64,000 bases of DNA from Syngnathus acus (lineage: Eukaryota > Chordata > Actinopteri > Syngnathiformes > Syngnathidae). Both the position numbers and the translations under genes were made by a program. Numbering within the stretch: position 1 is the stretch's first letter; every line of letters begins with the position of its first letter. Under the pieces are notes generated by a model that searched no databases, was not told the DNA's origin, and worked only from the letters and a program-made list of their open reading frames with translations. The stretch lies in assembly GCF_901709675.1 (NCBI RefSeq), contig NC_051098.1:16115464-16179463 (forward strand), in the 5' to 3' direction. This document shows, one piece after another, positions 53,201-64,000 of the stretch.

Positions 53201-56200
53201 TTGCATGATGCACTCCAAGACTCGTCAGAACCTTCAAGCGTTCTTGAGGGAAGCGATGTTTAATTTCTGCAAGGACGTTGCCGAGCCAGTGCTTGGGAAT
53301 ATTCGAAGCGTCTCCGTCCATGAGTTCAAGTGGAATCCCACTGAGGAGCAAGTCGGCGGCAAGATTTGGGAGTCGCAGTTCGTTATGGCTCCCGCTACCG
53401 GGGCTGATGTGGGCGAGTTCAAAAATGAGGCCCATCTCACGCAAAAAGTGCTCAAGTCCCAGTGAAAATGCTACCTGACCTTCGGTAGACGCAGCTTGCG
53501 GTCCTTCTGCGGAAAAAGTCTCCTGAGAGGTTGCTTCACTGCCATCTAAGCGTTCAGCATCTCTAAAAGCTGAAATCTGAGATTTTTTTCCTTCACCCAG
53601 GATCTCTTCTTCATTTGAAGAGTCACAATGTCCATTTGGCAGAGACTCTGATTCGTCATTGGTTGGGATTTGAAAACTGTGCTCGAAAGCTATTTCACTC
53701 TCCGAATCAGCGACCTCAAGGTCCTTATCTGTAAACTGCTCAAGCTCCAGCAAAAACGGCTTTGCAGATGTGATTGCCTTATCTTCAACCAATGCATTTT
53801 GGACGATTTGTTCTTCAGCGGCAGCCATCTTGTGATAAGCTGATTCGCTGAAGTCATTCTCAAGGGTTGCCTTTTCACCTGGTTGCTGGTTTTGGGTCTG
53901 AAAACCTCCTTCACGCTCTGAATCAGTGGCCTGCAGATTGTGACGCTTCTTGAACCTCAGCAAAAATGACCGTGCACTTGTCTGATCTCCAACAAATGCA
54001 TCCTGGTAGCTTTGTTCGTCTCTAGAAGACTCCTGAATTGTTGATGCACTAAATTGAGTCCCTTGAACGTCTAAGGTTCCAGTTTCCAACAACAAAGAAC
54101 CTGGTTTGTCTTTTGAAATTGGAAATTCATTTTGCAGAGACTCTGTTCCTTTGTTTTCACTATGCAAACGATGCTCCGAACCCAAGTCACTCTCAAAATC
54201 GTTGACCTCCAGATTATTAGCTCTTCTTTGCGTCAGCCTACGCAAACATGAATGTACAGATGCTATTTCCTCATCTTTGACCAACATTTCTTGCCACGTT
54301 TGTTCCTTTGCAGAGGAAGTCTTGTGAAAAGTTGATTCCTCAAAGCCGTTCTCTGGTCTGACATTGTTTTGTGTTTGGAAAAAAAGCTTTGAAGCGACTT
54401 CTTTCCCTGAATCCGCAACTTCCTGATTGGTATCTGGAATCGTCTCGATGTCCCCACCCTGAAATGTTGAATCTGTGTAAAAACTGTCGCTATCATCCAC
54501 GTCATCGTTAGCGACACTCGGAAGGTCCGGTTGCTCAGGAATGCCGTTTTTCTCCATTGTTTTCTGACTTAGCAGATCTTTTAGGTTGATTTGTTTTTGC
54601 ATCTGGAGTAGTCGAAGTTTCACCCTCATCCAATTGAGGAAGTACATTCTCTCAGCTTTATCTGGAGTTGAAAGAGCATTTGTGAAATTCTTCATGGATG
54701 AAGTCTTTTTGTATCTGCTCAAACTACCCATGATGTCTTTTTTCTCATTTTGCAATTGAGGATCAAGCTCTTTTCCTTCTTTGTTCTTTCGACTTTCATC
54801 TTTCTCAATTTCAGCCAATCGGCTCCACAAAGCACCTTGTAGCGGAAGTTGCTTCTGCCTGAACACATCAGGTCCCTCATGTAAACCTTTCAGAACATCT
54901 TCCGCTCTGCCCATGGTTTTTTTACAGACCGTCCCTTCGTCGCAATGAAGCCCGACCGTCACTGCTGACTTTGCTGCTTCTTCGAGTGTTACGAGTCTCA
55001 AGTCTGGTAGCAAATGGTTGACGGTATCACAAAGAACATTCGCAAGGTTCTCCGCATTCAAAGCTTTTCCTGAGATGATCGATGCATCTGGAAGACCTGT
55101 CGTCTCCTGAAGGCTATTACTGACAAACTTCACTGATCTGTCCTTCCAATTCTCAGTCTCAGCGAGGTCAATCAAAATGAGCTTGCTTGCTATTATGTTG
55201 CAGGAGGCGAGAAGTTGTTTTGTTTTCTCCTCAGGATTGTCACAGAAAACAATAACCGCTGAAGACGCTTGGCTCAGAAAGTAGAGGCAATTCTCATGAG
55301 TGCTTGCATCTCCCCGGAGATTTGAGAAGACCACTGGAACTGGAAAAATGTCTGTGTTAGAGTTTCCTGTTGGAAGATACCATGCAGCCTCTACAAGACC
55401 GTTGGAGAGGCTTCGAGGTAATCGTCCTCCTTCCATCCCTTCGTGGAGGAACGTTCCACTGCCCATGACATGATTCAGCACCTCGGACTTTGAGACACGA
55501 CAGGAACCGAGCCTCACGCATGAGATGATTGGCATGGGTGTACTTGCCAGAACTGCTTCTTGAACTTTTTCAGTGTTGGGCCTCCATTGTCTCACGACCC
55601 CTCTCAAAGGCCAAAGTAGAAAGCTACTGGGTTCTTCATCATCTACATGCGGAAGAATCAGGGGCACGGCAAACTGGCATTGCAGCATATGTGCTGTTAT
55701 CTGCTGCTGAAGGAAAGTGTTAGCACATAAAAAAACAGCAGTCACCAGATCAAGAGGGTTGATGGTAGTTGAGCGGAATCCATCAACCTTCTCAGAAGGA
55801 CTCGCCAGAGTATCTGAGAGGGCTGTGCAGCAAGTACTTCGAGCATCTGGGCGCAGCAGCCAAAGTCTATGAAGGAAAGATTTTGGCAGATCGTTGGGTT
55901 CCCGAGGTGTACGGTTGTCCAGGATCCAGGTGCTGAGGTCCAATATTGATGCTGGTTCCAGTTGGGAGGGATAGAAAGCCTTTAGACCAAGTTGGATTAG
56001 AACTTCAGCCTTGTTCTTCGGGGGCTCTGGTTTGAACGAAGCACAAACGGTTTGATACTCGCAAATGCTAAGTGTGCTAAATGCTGTGTTGTGTCAAGCT
56101 AATAACATATTGGCGATGTTAATCAACAATAATGATAATAATATTTTTTTAAAAATCAACATCAAAATAAACTTACTTTTCCTTTTGCTGCTCAGCCTCT

Positions 56201-56219
56201 TTGAAAGTTTGGTTGACAT
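50250..56219 (-). CDS. Interferon-induced very large GTPase-like protein (GVIN/VLIG-URGCP family)
   Basis: Minus-strand exons: 56177-56219 (ATG), 50575-56026 (5452 nt) and 50250-50394 (TAA). They total 5640 nt, 1879 aa, in phase. The large exon alone would run on to a stop at 50526, but a donor (TGGAG then GTATGT) and a downstream acceptor restore the family's C-terminal block (YVLARF, PEEWKAITKKEAL). The N-terminal region (about 16-180) precedes the VLIG-type G domain: degenerate P-loop LGSCRVSKS (about 187-195), MEGGRLPRSLSNGLVE, the NLRGD switch motif (about 250) and VIVFCDNPEEK. A low-complexity acidic region with three diverged repeats (about 570-820) follows, then helical arms with LLLMDVEGL and a conserved C-terminal part with paired Cys (CHARCPVCSAPCE). 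Members are interferon-inducible, cytosolic or nuclear; cellular function is poorly known. No clear interferon response element was seen upstream. Confidence 0.9.
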
Positions 56220-57133
56220 GATGGTCTTCTTCCTTTTGCTTGACTTTTTTTCTTCACATCACCAATTTTTAGTGGAAATGTGCAAAAACCTGTGATGTCA
56301 TTCAAATGCACCATATCAAAATCCCTGGCACACAATTGGTTTCATTTCAATTCAAGACAGCAGCATGTTCTTTTTCAATATGTAGATTCTGCATGTCCTT
56401 ACCTTATCTCTCTTTTCTTTTTTTCAGATGAACCAGCACGGGACGTATTCCTTCACATGTATTCAGAAGTCAGCAGCAGCTGTCTCGCGGCGAAGCTCTT
56501 ATAGGCACCTCTCCTCACATTCCTCCTCTTGTCTTCTATCTCCACCATCCAACATATTCAACAAGTCACACGCATGAACATCATTAAGTGAACAAGTGGC
56601 ACTACTGGTTTGGTCAACATTCTTTGTCTGACACAATCAATGTCCGCTCATAACAACGCACATACAAATATTCCTGGAATTTGTCTGCAAAATAAAAGAG
56701 TCCAATTCTTTCATAGGTAAATGGTTGTGTGAATGTGACACGTGATGGCTATTATATTATTTATTTGATGGCAAACTAATACAAAGTGAGCTTGCAGTCC
56801 TGTGGGGAATGATACGAGCACACCTGAGGGATAAGTTGCTGTGCAGAGGAAAAAGATTAGCGCCTCTCTATTTATGTCCTACAAAGCTCTTTAACATGCC
56901 TTGCAAAGCTTTTCTACCTTCATGTGTCAGACACCGTGGGAGTAAAGTGCGTGTGTGTGTGCGTGTGCATCTAGGAGCAAGTGCGAGTTGCCATAATCAA
57001 GTCGATTGCCCTTGTTGAGCTGCTCTTCAATCTTCTCGCCTGTGCGCCTCCATAGTGTCCCTTCGTCTTCATTGTGGAGAGCAAGCTCAGGGCATAAGGA
57101 GTATCTATCGTAGGGAACGCTCAAGTGGGCAGG
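56220..57133. other. Divergent intergenic region between the GTPase and the IQ-motif gene
   Basis: Pyrimidine-rich just upstream of the GTPase ATG. A strong acceptor-like TTTTTTTCAG directly precedes ATGAACCAG at 56429 on the plus strand, opening a 49-codon frame, but no in-phase donor links it to the exons downstream. No recognised gene. Confidence 0.45.
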
Positions 57134-59178
57134 ATGTTGATCACCATGCTAACGGCCATGTTCGTGATGGTCCGAGTCGTGCAATCGGTAAGGCCGTAAT
57201 AAGGATTTTTCAAATGAATGGATAGAAGCTGGTGGTTAGCGTTCATGCCAGCAGATTTTTTTTTTTCTTTCCATCTCGCTACTATTCCAGTTTTTTTTCC
57301 GCCTGCGTGAAGCTGCCAATGTGAAGTACAAATATTTTTTACTACAGAGAAAACAGAAATATGTAGTGAAGCTCTACATAACTGCAAAATTTGATTTGTT
57401 TACATCATAAATTTATTGCTCGGTAGCCATTGCAATTTTGGATCTAAAAATTATATTGCGTAAGTGTCCTAATAAAGTTCCACTCTCATATTATGTTCAT
57501 ATTCATCCAATTGACCAAAAAACAACTTGTACAAACAATGCTTAATGGAAAATCTCTGGTGGTGGGGGGGGGGTAATCCTAATAATGCTAGTCCCGTCAC
57601 GCTCATGTAGAATTTGAAATTGGAGCTATTGTGTGTTTGACCTTTTGTAATGACTACGCTTTGCGTTTGCAGATAGGGGAGCACTTTGGTCACCAGCAAG
57701 AGCCTCTGCCATACATGGTGTCCCAGCCTTTGCCCTGGCAGGTGCATTCCGTGTCACACAGCCGCAGAAGCAGCAAAGCAGATGAGGTGGGAAACGTTAG
57801 GTTTGGATATATTTGATATATCTGGCTCAAATTTAAACCGTTTTGAAGATTGAGATTGTTAGTAAAAAACAGGTAACTATCTCCTAATGACACGTTATCA
57901 AACTTGGAACGTCATTTAATACAATTCCTAGTTTGGAGGCAATGCAGTGATTGGTCAAAATGATTTATTGCCCCCCCCCCTACAGATGACCTATGACCCG
58001 GTTGTTGAATTCAATGTTGTGCGGTGAGCTGATCGGAGCGGGCACGTTGCCAAATGAGTGGGGCTAAGCAGCTCTAGCCTTTAGCCTTTAGCATTCAGAC
58101 TCGAGGCTTCTCCCGCTGTGCTTGGGCTGCAAATCCCAATCAAGGCGATTTGTGTTGGAAGTCGTTACATCAACCAACACATGCGCACAGGGCTCGTCAT
58201 GCACGTGGCAGGGTACTTTTCTTGCGCACGTTGTGCCAGCATATCTGATTTGACAGTTGAAAGAATGTAACAAATGTTCCCCGTCGCATAGCAGTACAGA
58301 TGCCTGATCACGTCGCTTTGTATCTGATGCTCCTCACGCAACTCAGCATTCTCCACTTAGTTTGGACGGACGTCACTCTTTGGAGAGTGTCTGGAGTGTC
58401 AGACTAGAATTTTTGTCACCTTTGTATTTTACATTTGAAAACGAAAAACAAAGAACGACTCAGTACAGTGGTTTTTTTGTCGCCAATGCAAATGCATCCA
58501 AAAAATGGTTGTATTCTCATTCTATGAGAACTTATTTATTAAAATGAATCACAAATGATGCCTTTGTGATTGATGACATGGGCCTTGTCAATGTAAAAGT
58601 TAAGCTTCATCTGACCGCACTCAACCTTTCCCACTGCATGCTATCTAATTGTCTTAGCATGACTACGCACGAAATGTATTTTTAGGCTAGGCTGTAAAAC
58701 TGAACTGTACCACAAGAGGGCGCCCGAGTACCACTCCTTCAGTGGCATCACACGGCTCCACAGTGTTCACTTACAAAACAGGAAAAGCTTCTTTCTACTC
58801 AGCTGTTGCTGTTTGGGAAGGCATCTCCTTCCGACTGTTGTATTCAATATTTTATTTAGTTTGTCTTGATTTGTTTTGCAGCTGGATGGCTTCAGAAGGA
58901 ACAGCATGGGTGTGTACAGAAAGTGTAAGTAAAACTCTTTTCTTGGACATTGTGCTGCTCATTCTAGTTTTGTCACCACCTATAAAATTTTAATTTTGCA
59001 ACCCTGTGTCTAAAAAATGTGTGTCTTCCTTTGCCAATCAGACTCCAACGCCAGTAACGGCACGTGCTGCAGTGAAGTGCTAGGCCCGCCCCCCCTCAGC
59101 CCCGTGGACAAGGCCGCGGCCACCATCCAGACTCACTTCAGGAAGTTTCAGCAGAAGAAGTTAAAGAATGGCAAATAG
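57134..59178 (+). CDS. Small protein with C-terminal PCP4-like IQ motif
   Basis: Exons: tentative first exon 57134-57187 (ATG, donor GTAAGG), then 57673-57786, 58882-58924 and 59042-59178 (TAG). The last three join in phase with good splice sites and give 98 codons; with the tentative start the protein is 115 aa. The C-terminus reads SPVDKAAATIQTHFRKFQQK, an IQ calmodulin-binding motif in the style of PCP4/PEP-19 and PCP4L1, followed by a basic tail. Upstream is a Ser/Arg-rich stretch (SHSRRSSKADE) and FRRNSMGVYRK, a possible basophilic kinase site. Likely a calmodulin regulator, but the N-terminal part does not match PCP4 as I know it, and the first exon is uncertain: an internal Met in the second exon could also serve. 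Confidence 0.6.
57986..58023 (+). other. Possible alternative exon in the IQ-motif gene
   Basis: A 38-nt segment starts ATGACCTATGACC directly after CCCCTACAG and ends at a GTGAGC donor. Its length shifts the frame of the following exons, which would then end at a TAG in the last exon before the IQ motif. It was not included in the coding model. It could be a cryptic exon or an alternative start. Confidence 0.3.
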
Positions 59179-59975
59179 ATCAGTTGGACTTTTTTGGAAG
59201 TGCAACACACTGCTAGAGCTCCCTCTAGTGGCAAATATAAAAATCACCACCTAAATACAGTTTAGGTGTGTTTAACTGCGTTTAATCTTCAAGGAATCTT
59301 TATTTATTTAGGTACAATACAAGCGAATGAGATCCAACAAAAACACTGCAAAAAATGAGTCTGCCTTTACAATTTTTTTTTCAATGAGTTATTATTAATC
59401 ATTCATAATGTAATATATAATTCATTAATTTACTGTTTTTTAATTCATTTATTTAACAACGTTTTTGTAGTTTACAGAAGGCCACATGAATATTTAAGCA
59501 CCTTATTTAGAGGTTTCGAGTTTTTCCTTGCCCTCCTGGGAGTTTAAGATCAGGGGATGTTTGAGAATATTTGTTATTTTTCACACATACTGAGTGTTGT
59601 TAGTCAACTAAATGTTGAACAGAGGCTGTGATGTACCAAAGTCAAATTCCTTGTTTGGCATGCTCAAACATGGCGAATAAAAATTCTTGAATCTTGAATG
59701 AAGAGCCAGAATATTTTTATATTTTGTATAGATTTTTTTTTTTTAATGTATAATTATGTTTCAAAGAATAGAGTACAGCTAGATAATAGAAGGCAGACAC
59801 TCATGTTATTTGTATTTTTTTTAATAGATTATTGTTCCCTTTAATTTCTGATAAAAATTGATACATCTCATAACTTACTCTTGAGCGCACAAGTCATATG
59901 TTGATGTATGAATATGAAGTAATGATTTATATGTTCATGGTGACAAAATAAATGGAGGATAATGACATACTCTTG
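59179..59975. other. Region downstream of the IQ gene with a dispersed repeat
   Basis: AT-rich probable 3' UTR, then the dispersed repeat at 59546-59700 shared with 21071-21210 and ending in a TTCTTGAATCTTGAATG tail. AATAAA occurs in and after it. Nothing coding seen. Confidence 0.6.
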
Positions 59976-61033
59976 AGTGATGTGCATTACTGTCCTTTTA
60001 AGTGAACTGAATCTTTAGAATCAGTTCTCTCAAAAGATTCGTTCACACGAATCGTTCAAGGACTCGTAAATCTGAAAGTGAAAAGAGCCACACCTAGTAT
60101 TGGCTCGTGAGTGAACGATTCGTTCAGAAGAACGATTTGTCTTTTCAGTGAATGAGCGTGAACGAATCACGTGATTCGTTATTTTTTCAGTTCATATAAC
60201 GTCAACCAGTAGGTGTCGGTAATGCCCATTGAAGCTGGTGCCACCTCGCCGTAAAACAAAACGAAGAAGAAAATGACGTCACTTCCCGTTCACGAACGAG
60301 TCGTGAATTGCATTTCCCGTTTACCAACGAACGAATCTGTGAGTGATTCGCATTTCCAGTTCATCGCGAGAACGGATCAGTGAGGGAGCGATTCGCGACT
60401 TTCCCGTTCGCGAACGAGTCAATGGGTGAAGTGCCTTCCTTCCCGTGCGTGCATCAACGGATCAGTCAGTGAAGGTGTTGCGTCTCCCTCCTGGCATGAA
60501 CTATGGAAGCCAGAATGTCGATTGACGATTTGCCAAGGAAAGAAAGAAAGAACCACTCACTGAAACACCACTTCTTTTATGCGCGTTTTCTCCAAGCTAA
60601 AGGCTAACTGTATTGCATGAAGGGATGCGCCGTTACGCAACAACGGGGAGATGATGCTTCTCTTTGGGTCATCTTGATTTTAGAACACTTGTAGTAGTTT
60701 TTAAATAACGTGTATGCATATATACGCCTAAATATTGTTTCCAACATATCTACTGCGATTTCACATTGGATTGCTGGTTTGAAATTTACTCTTTTTATTA
60801 TTATTATTTTTTTTAATAAACATTTATGTTAAAACATGTCTGGTGTTTTAATCCTTGTTTTTATTTTTTTGGGCATGAAAACAAAAATCTGACACTTGGT
60901 TAACTGCTTTATATGACAATATGTGTAGGTACACCTCCTGGACACTTCCATAGGTACACTACACGAGGTAAAAAATGAATAAATAAGAAAGTGTAGCCAA
61001 CGATTCGGTGAACGATTCCTTTGAACAAACCTT

Positions 61034-61064
<31 letters not shown>

Positions 61065-61336
61065 TTTATTGATCCCCAGGGGTGGGGAAATTCAGGCCCC
61101 AGCAGTATCCATACCACAGAGTGGGTACACAAAAGACACACAGATGGCATGAGCGCAACTCAAAAGGCTCTCATAAGGCTGCCACACAACGGCGCCACAA
61201 AGAAAGTCAGAAAGTGCACAAGATAAAAGCCATCAAAGCAAAAACAAAGCTAAAAGACAAAGGAAAAAAAGTAACAGCGGCCAACCAGCCGATTCTAAAG
61301 ATTCAGTTCACTTAAAACTGGAATGCACATCACCGT
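59976..61336. mobile_element. 1.36-kb non-autonomous DNA transposon with about 45-bp inverted ends
   Basis: The left end has GTGATGTGCATTAC, then TTTTAAGTGAACTGAATC and TTTAGAATC; the right end (61291-61335) is the inverse with a small gap. Subterminal sequence is packed with GAACGATTC/GATTCGTTC motifs in both orientations. There is no transposase. A GATT tandem run and ATTGATCCCCAGGGG sequence at about 61031-61090, followed by a diverged stretch, looks like a second element inserted inside. I could not identify a target duplication. Confidence 0.75.
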
Positions 61337-64000
61337 GACGTCATTTGGACAATCCATTAGGTACGCCGCCATTTTCAATCACAGGCCACTTCATTAGGGA
61401 AAAATCATGGTCAAAGCTTAAATGAAAGTGAAAAGTGCCACACCCGCCCTCACCTCTGATTGGCTGTTTGATCTGTGATGTCACTTGGACACTCCATTAG
61501 GTACACCGCCATTTTCAAGTGTACCTAATAACAGGCCACTTTATTAGGGAAATATCACGGTCAAAGGTCACAGGTGTCAACCTCTAGTCCTCTGGGCCGC
61601 GTTCCAACATGTTTTCCAAGTGACCCTCGTTAAGCGCACCTGCGTGAAAAGTTTTAGCCCCTTTCACGTTCCGCAGGAGCTAAAACTTTTCACGCAGGTG
61701 CACTTAACGAGGGAATCACACGGACACTCCATTAGGTACACCGCCATTTTCAAGTGTACCTAATAACAGGCCACTTTATTAGGGAAATATCATGGTCAAA
61801 GGTCACAGGTGTCAAGCTCTAGTCCTTGGGGCCGCATTCCAACATGTTTTCCAGGATAATAAAGTGGCCTGTTATGAGGTACATTTGAAAATGGCGGTGT
61901 ACCTAATGGAGTGTCCATGCGATTCCCTCGTTAAGCGCACCTGCGTGAAAAGTTTTAGCTCCTGCAGAACGTGAAAGGAGCTAAAACTTTTCACGCAGGT
62001 GCGCTTAACGAGGGAATCACACGGACACTCCATTAGGTACACCGCCATTTTCAAGTGGACCTAATAACAGGCCACTTTATTAGGGAAATATTATGGTCAA
62101 AGGTCACAGGTGTCAAGCTCTAGTCCTCGGGGCCGCATTCCAACATGTTTTCCAAGATAATAAAGTGGCCACTTTATTAGGGAAATATCATGGTCAAAGG
62201 TCACAGGTGTCAAGCTCTAGTCCTTTGGGCTGCATTCCAACATGTTTTCCAAGATAATAAAGTGGCCTGTTATTAGGTACACTTGAAAATGGCGGTGTAC
62301 CTAATGGAGCGTCCATGCGATTCCCTCGTTAAGCGCACCTGCGTGAAAAGTTTTTGGTCACTTTCACGTTCCGCGGGAGCTAAAACTTTTCACGCAGGTG
62401 CGCTTAACGAGGGAATCACACGGACACTCCATTAGGTACACCGCCATTTTCAAGTGTACCTAATAACAGGCCACTTTATTAGGGAAATATTATGGTCAAA
62501 GGTCACAGGTGTCAAGCTCTAGTCCTTGGGGCCGCATTCCAACATGTTTTCCAAGATAATAAAGTGGCCACTTTATTAGGGAAATATCATGGTCAAAGGT
62601 CACAGGTGTCAAGCTCTAGTCCTTGGGGCTGCATTCCAACATGTTTTCCAAGATAATAAAGTGGCCACTTTATTAGGTACACTTGAAAATGGCGGTGTAC
62701 CTAATGGAGTGTCCATGCGATTCCCTCGTTAAGCGCACCTGCGTGAAAAGTTTTAGCTCCTGCAGAACGTGAAAGGAGCTAAAACTTTTCACGCAGGTGC
62801 GCTTAACGAGGGAATCACACGGACACTCCATTAGGTACACCGCCATTTTCAAGTGTACCTAATAACAGGCCACTTTATTAGGGAAATATCATGGTCAAAG
62901 GTCACGTGTCAAGCTCTAGTCCTTGGGGCTGCATTCCAACATGTTTTCCAAGATAATAAAGTGACCACTTTGTTAGGGAAATATCATGGTCAAAGGTCAC
63001 AGGTGTCAAGCTCTAGTCCTTGGGGCCGCATTCCAACATGTTTTCCAAGATAATAAAGTGGCCACTTTATTAAGTACACTTGAAAATGGCGGTGTACCTA
63101 ATGGAGTGTCCATGCGATTCCCTCGTTAAGCGCACCTGCGTGAAAAGTTTTAGCTCCTGGAGAACGTGAACGGAGCTAAAACTTTTCACGCAGGTGCGCT
63201 TAACGAGGGAATCACACGGACACTCCATTAGGTACACCGCCATTTTCAAGTGGACCTAATAACAGGCCACTTTATTAGGGAAATATTATGGTCAAAGGTC
63301 ACAGGTGTCACGCTCTAGTCCTCGGGGCCGCATTCCAACATGTTTTCCAAGATAATAAAGTGACCACTTTATTAGGGAAATATCATGGTCAAAGGTCACA
63401 GGTGTCAAGCTCTAGTCCTCGGGGCCGCATTCCAACATGTTTTCCAAGATAATAAAGTGGCCACTTTATTAGGGAAATATCATGGTCAAAGGTCACAGGT
63501 GTCAAGCTCTAGTCCTTGGGGCCGCATTCCAACATGTTTTCCAAGATAATAAAGAATAAAGTGGCCTGTTATTAGGTACACTTGAAAATGGCGGTGTACC
63601 TAATGGAGTGTCCATGCGATTCCCTCGTTAAGCGCACCTGCGTGAAAAGTTTTAGCTCCTGGAGAACGTGAAAGGAGCTAAAACTTTTCACGCAGGTGCG
63701 CTTAACGAGGGAATCACACGGACACTCCATTAGGTACACCGCCATTTTCAAGTTTACCTAATAACAGGCCACTTTATTAGGGAAATATTATGGTCAAAGG
63801 TCACAGGTGTCAAGCTCTAGTCCTCGGGGCCGCAACCCACATGTTTTCCTAGATAACAAAGTGACCACTTTATTAGGGAAATATCATGGTCAAAGGTCAC
63901 AGGTGTCAAGCTCTAGTCCTTGGGGCCGCATTCCAACATGTTTTCCAAGATAATAAAGTGGCCACTTTATTAAGTACACTTGAAAATGGCGGTGTACCTA
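61337..64000. repeat. Higher-order array of palindromes and 97-bp subunits, open at window end
   Basis: Six copies of a long inverted repeat centre on stems starting CCCTCGTTAAGCGCACCTGC at about 61624, 61925, 62323, 62723, 63119 and 63622. Each has a 35-40-bp stem around a short centre (GAACGTGAA in most). Outside the stem come inverted flanks with GGTACACTTGAAAATGGCGG and its complement, giving palindromes of up to about 227 bp (e.g. 62255-62481). Between palindromes lie one, two or three copies of a 97-bp subunit with GGTCAAAGGTCACAGGTGTC and CATTCCAACATGTTTTCC. Divergence between copies is low. A degenerate start lies at 61337-61620, next to the transposon's right end. Confidence 0.9.

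Noticed and set aside
56429-56578. ATG frame directly after a strong acceptor-like site
   Set aside because: No in-phase donor joins it to the IQ-gene exons, and it is not recognisable.
61792-63053. Short open frames within the palindromic array
   Set aside because: They recur with the repeat unit on both strands and have no protein character.
61337-64000. CRISPR array
   Set aside because: Repeats are long palindromic DNA-transposon-like units in a vertebrate genome, with no unique spacers of constant length.

Overview
The window is vertebrate nuclear DNA, most likely from a ray-finned (teleost) fish. Evidence: split genes with mostly short GT-AG introns, many small TIR transposons of teleost type (hAT, TA- and TTAA-target elements, a Tc1 relic), tRNA-derived SINE fragments, long CA/GT runs, and a fish-style very large interferon-inducible GTPase carried on one huge exon. 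I cannot name the species.

Layout. (1) 1-14.3 kb: a complete striatin-4 gene (strn4, + strand, 17 coding exons; the joined frame gives 770 aa), preceded by a short promoter-like region and followed by a long probable 3' UTR that contains a TTAA-flanked transposon. (2) 14.3-31 kb: a complete protein kinase D2 gene (prkd2, + strand, 19 coding exons, 929 aa) with a 10-kb first intron. strn4 followed by prkd2 on the same strand is the order and orientation of human 19q13.32. (3) 31-46 kb: two class A GPCR genes: an intronless-CDS receptor of the GPR4/GPR65/GPR68/GPR132 group (+ strand, 334 aa) and a prolactin-releasing-peptide-receptor-like gene (- strand, three coding exons, 357 aa). (4) 50.2-56.2 kb: a very large GTPase (GVIN/VLIG-URGCP family, - strand) whose large exon joins cleanly to a 43-nt first exon and a 145-nt last exon to give 1,879 aa. 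(5) 57.1-59.2 kb: a small + strand gene ending in a PCP4-like IQ motif, first exon uncertain. (6) 60-64 kb: a 1.36-kb transposon with inverted termini, followed by a higher-order array of palindromes and 97-bp subunits that runs off the window end.

Exon models were built by hand from splice sites, reading phase and similarity to known families. For strn4, prkd2, the prlhr-like gene and the GTPase, all exon phases add up to an open frame with no internal stop, which supports the models strongly. Gene names rest on remembered family features and not on a search. strn4 (STRIPAK scaffold) and prkd2 (DAG-responsive kinase) are signalling genes linked by ancient synteny; the two GPCRs, the GTPase and the IQ gene appear to be neighbours without an evident shared pathway.

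Most notable: the palindromic higher-order array whose unit length follows 203 + n x 97 bp; a well-formed 40-nt cryptic exon in prkd2 that would end the protein just before the DFG motif; a three-fold internal repeat in the GTPase; and a perfect isolated 22-bp-stem hairpin at 33.5 kb.
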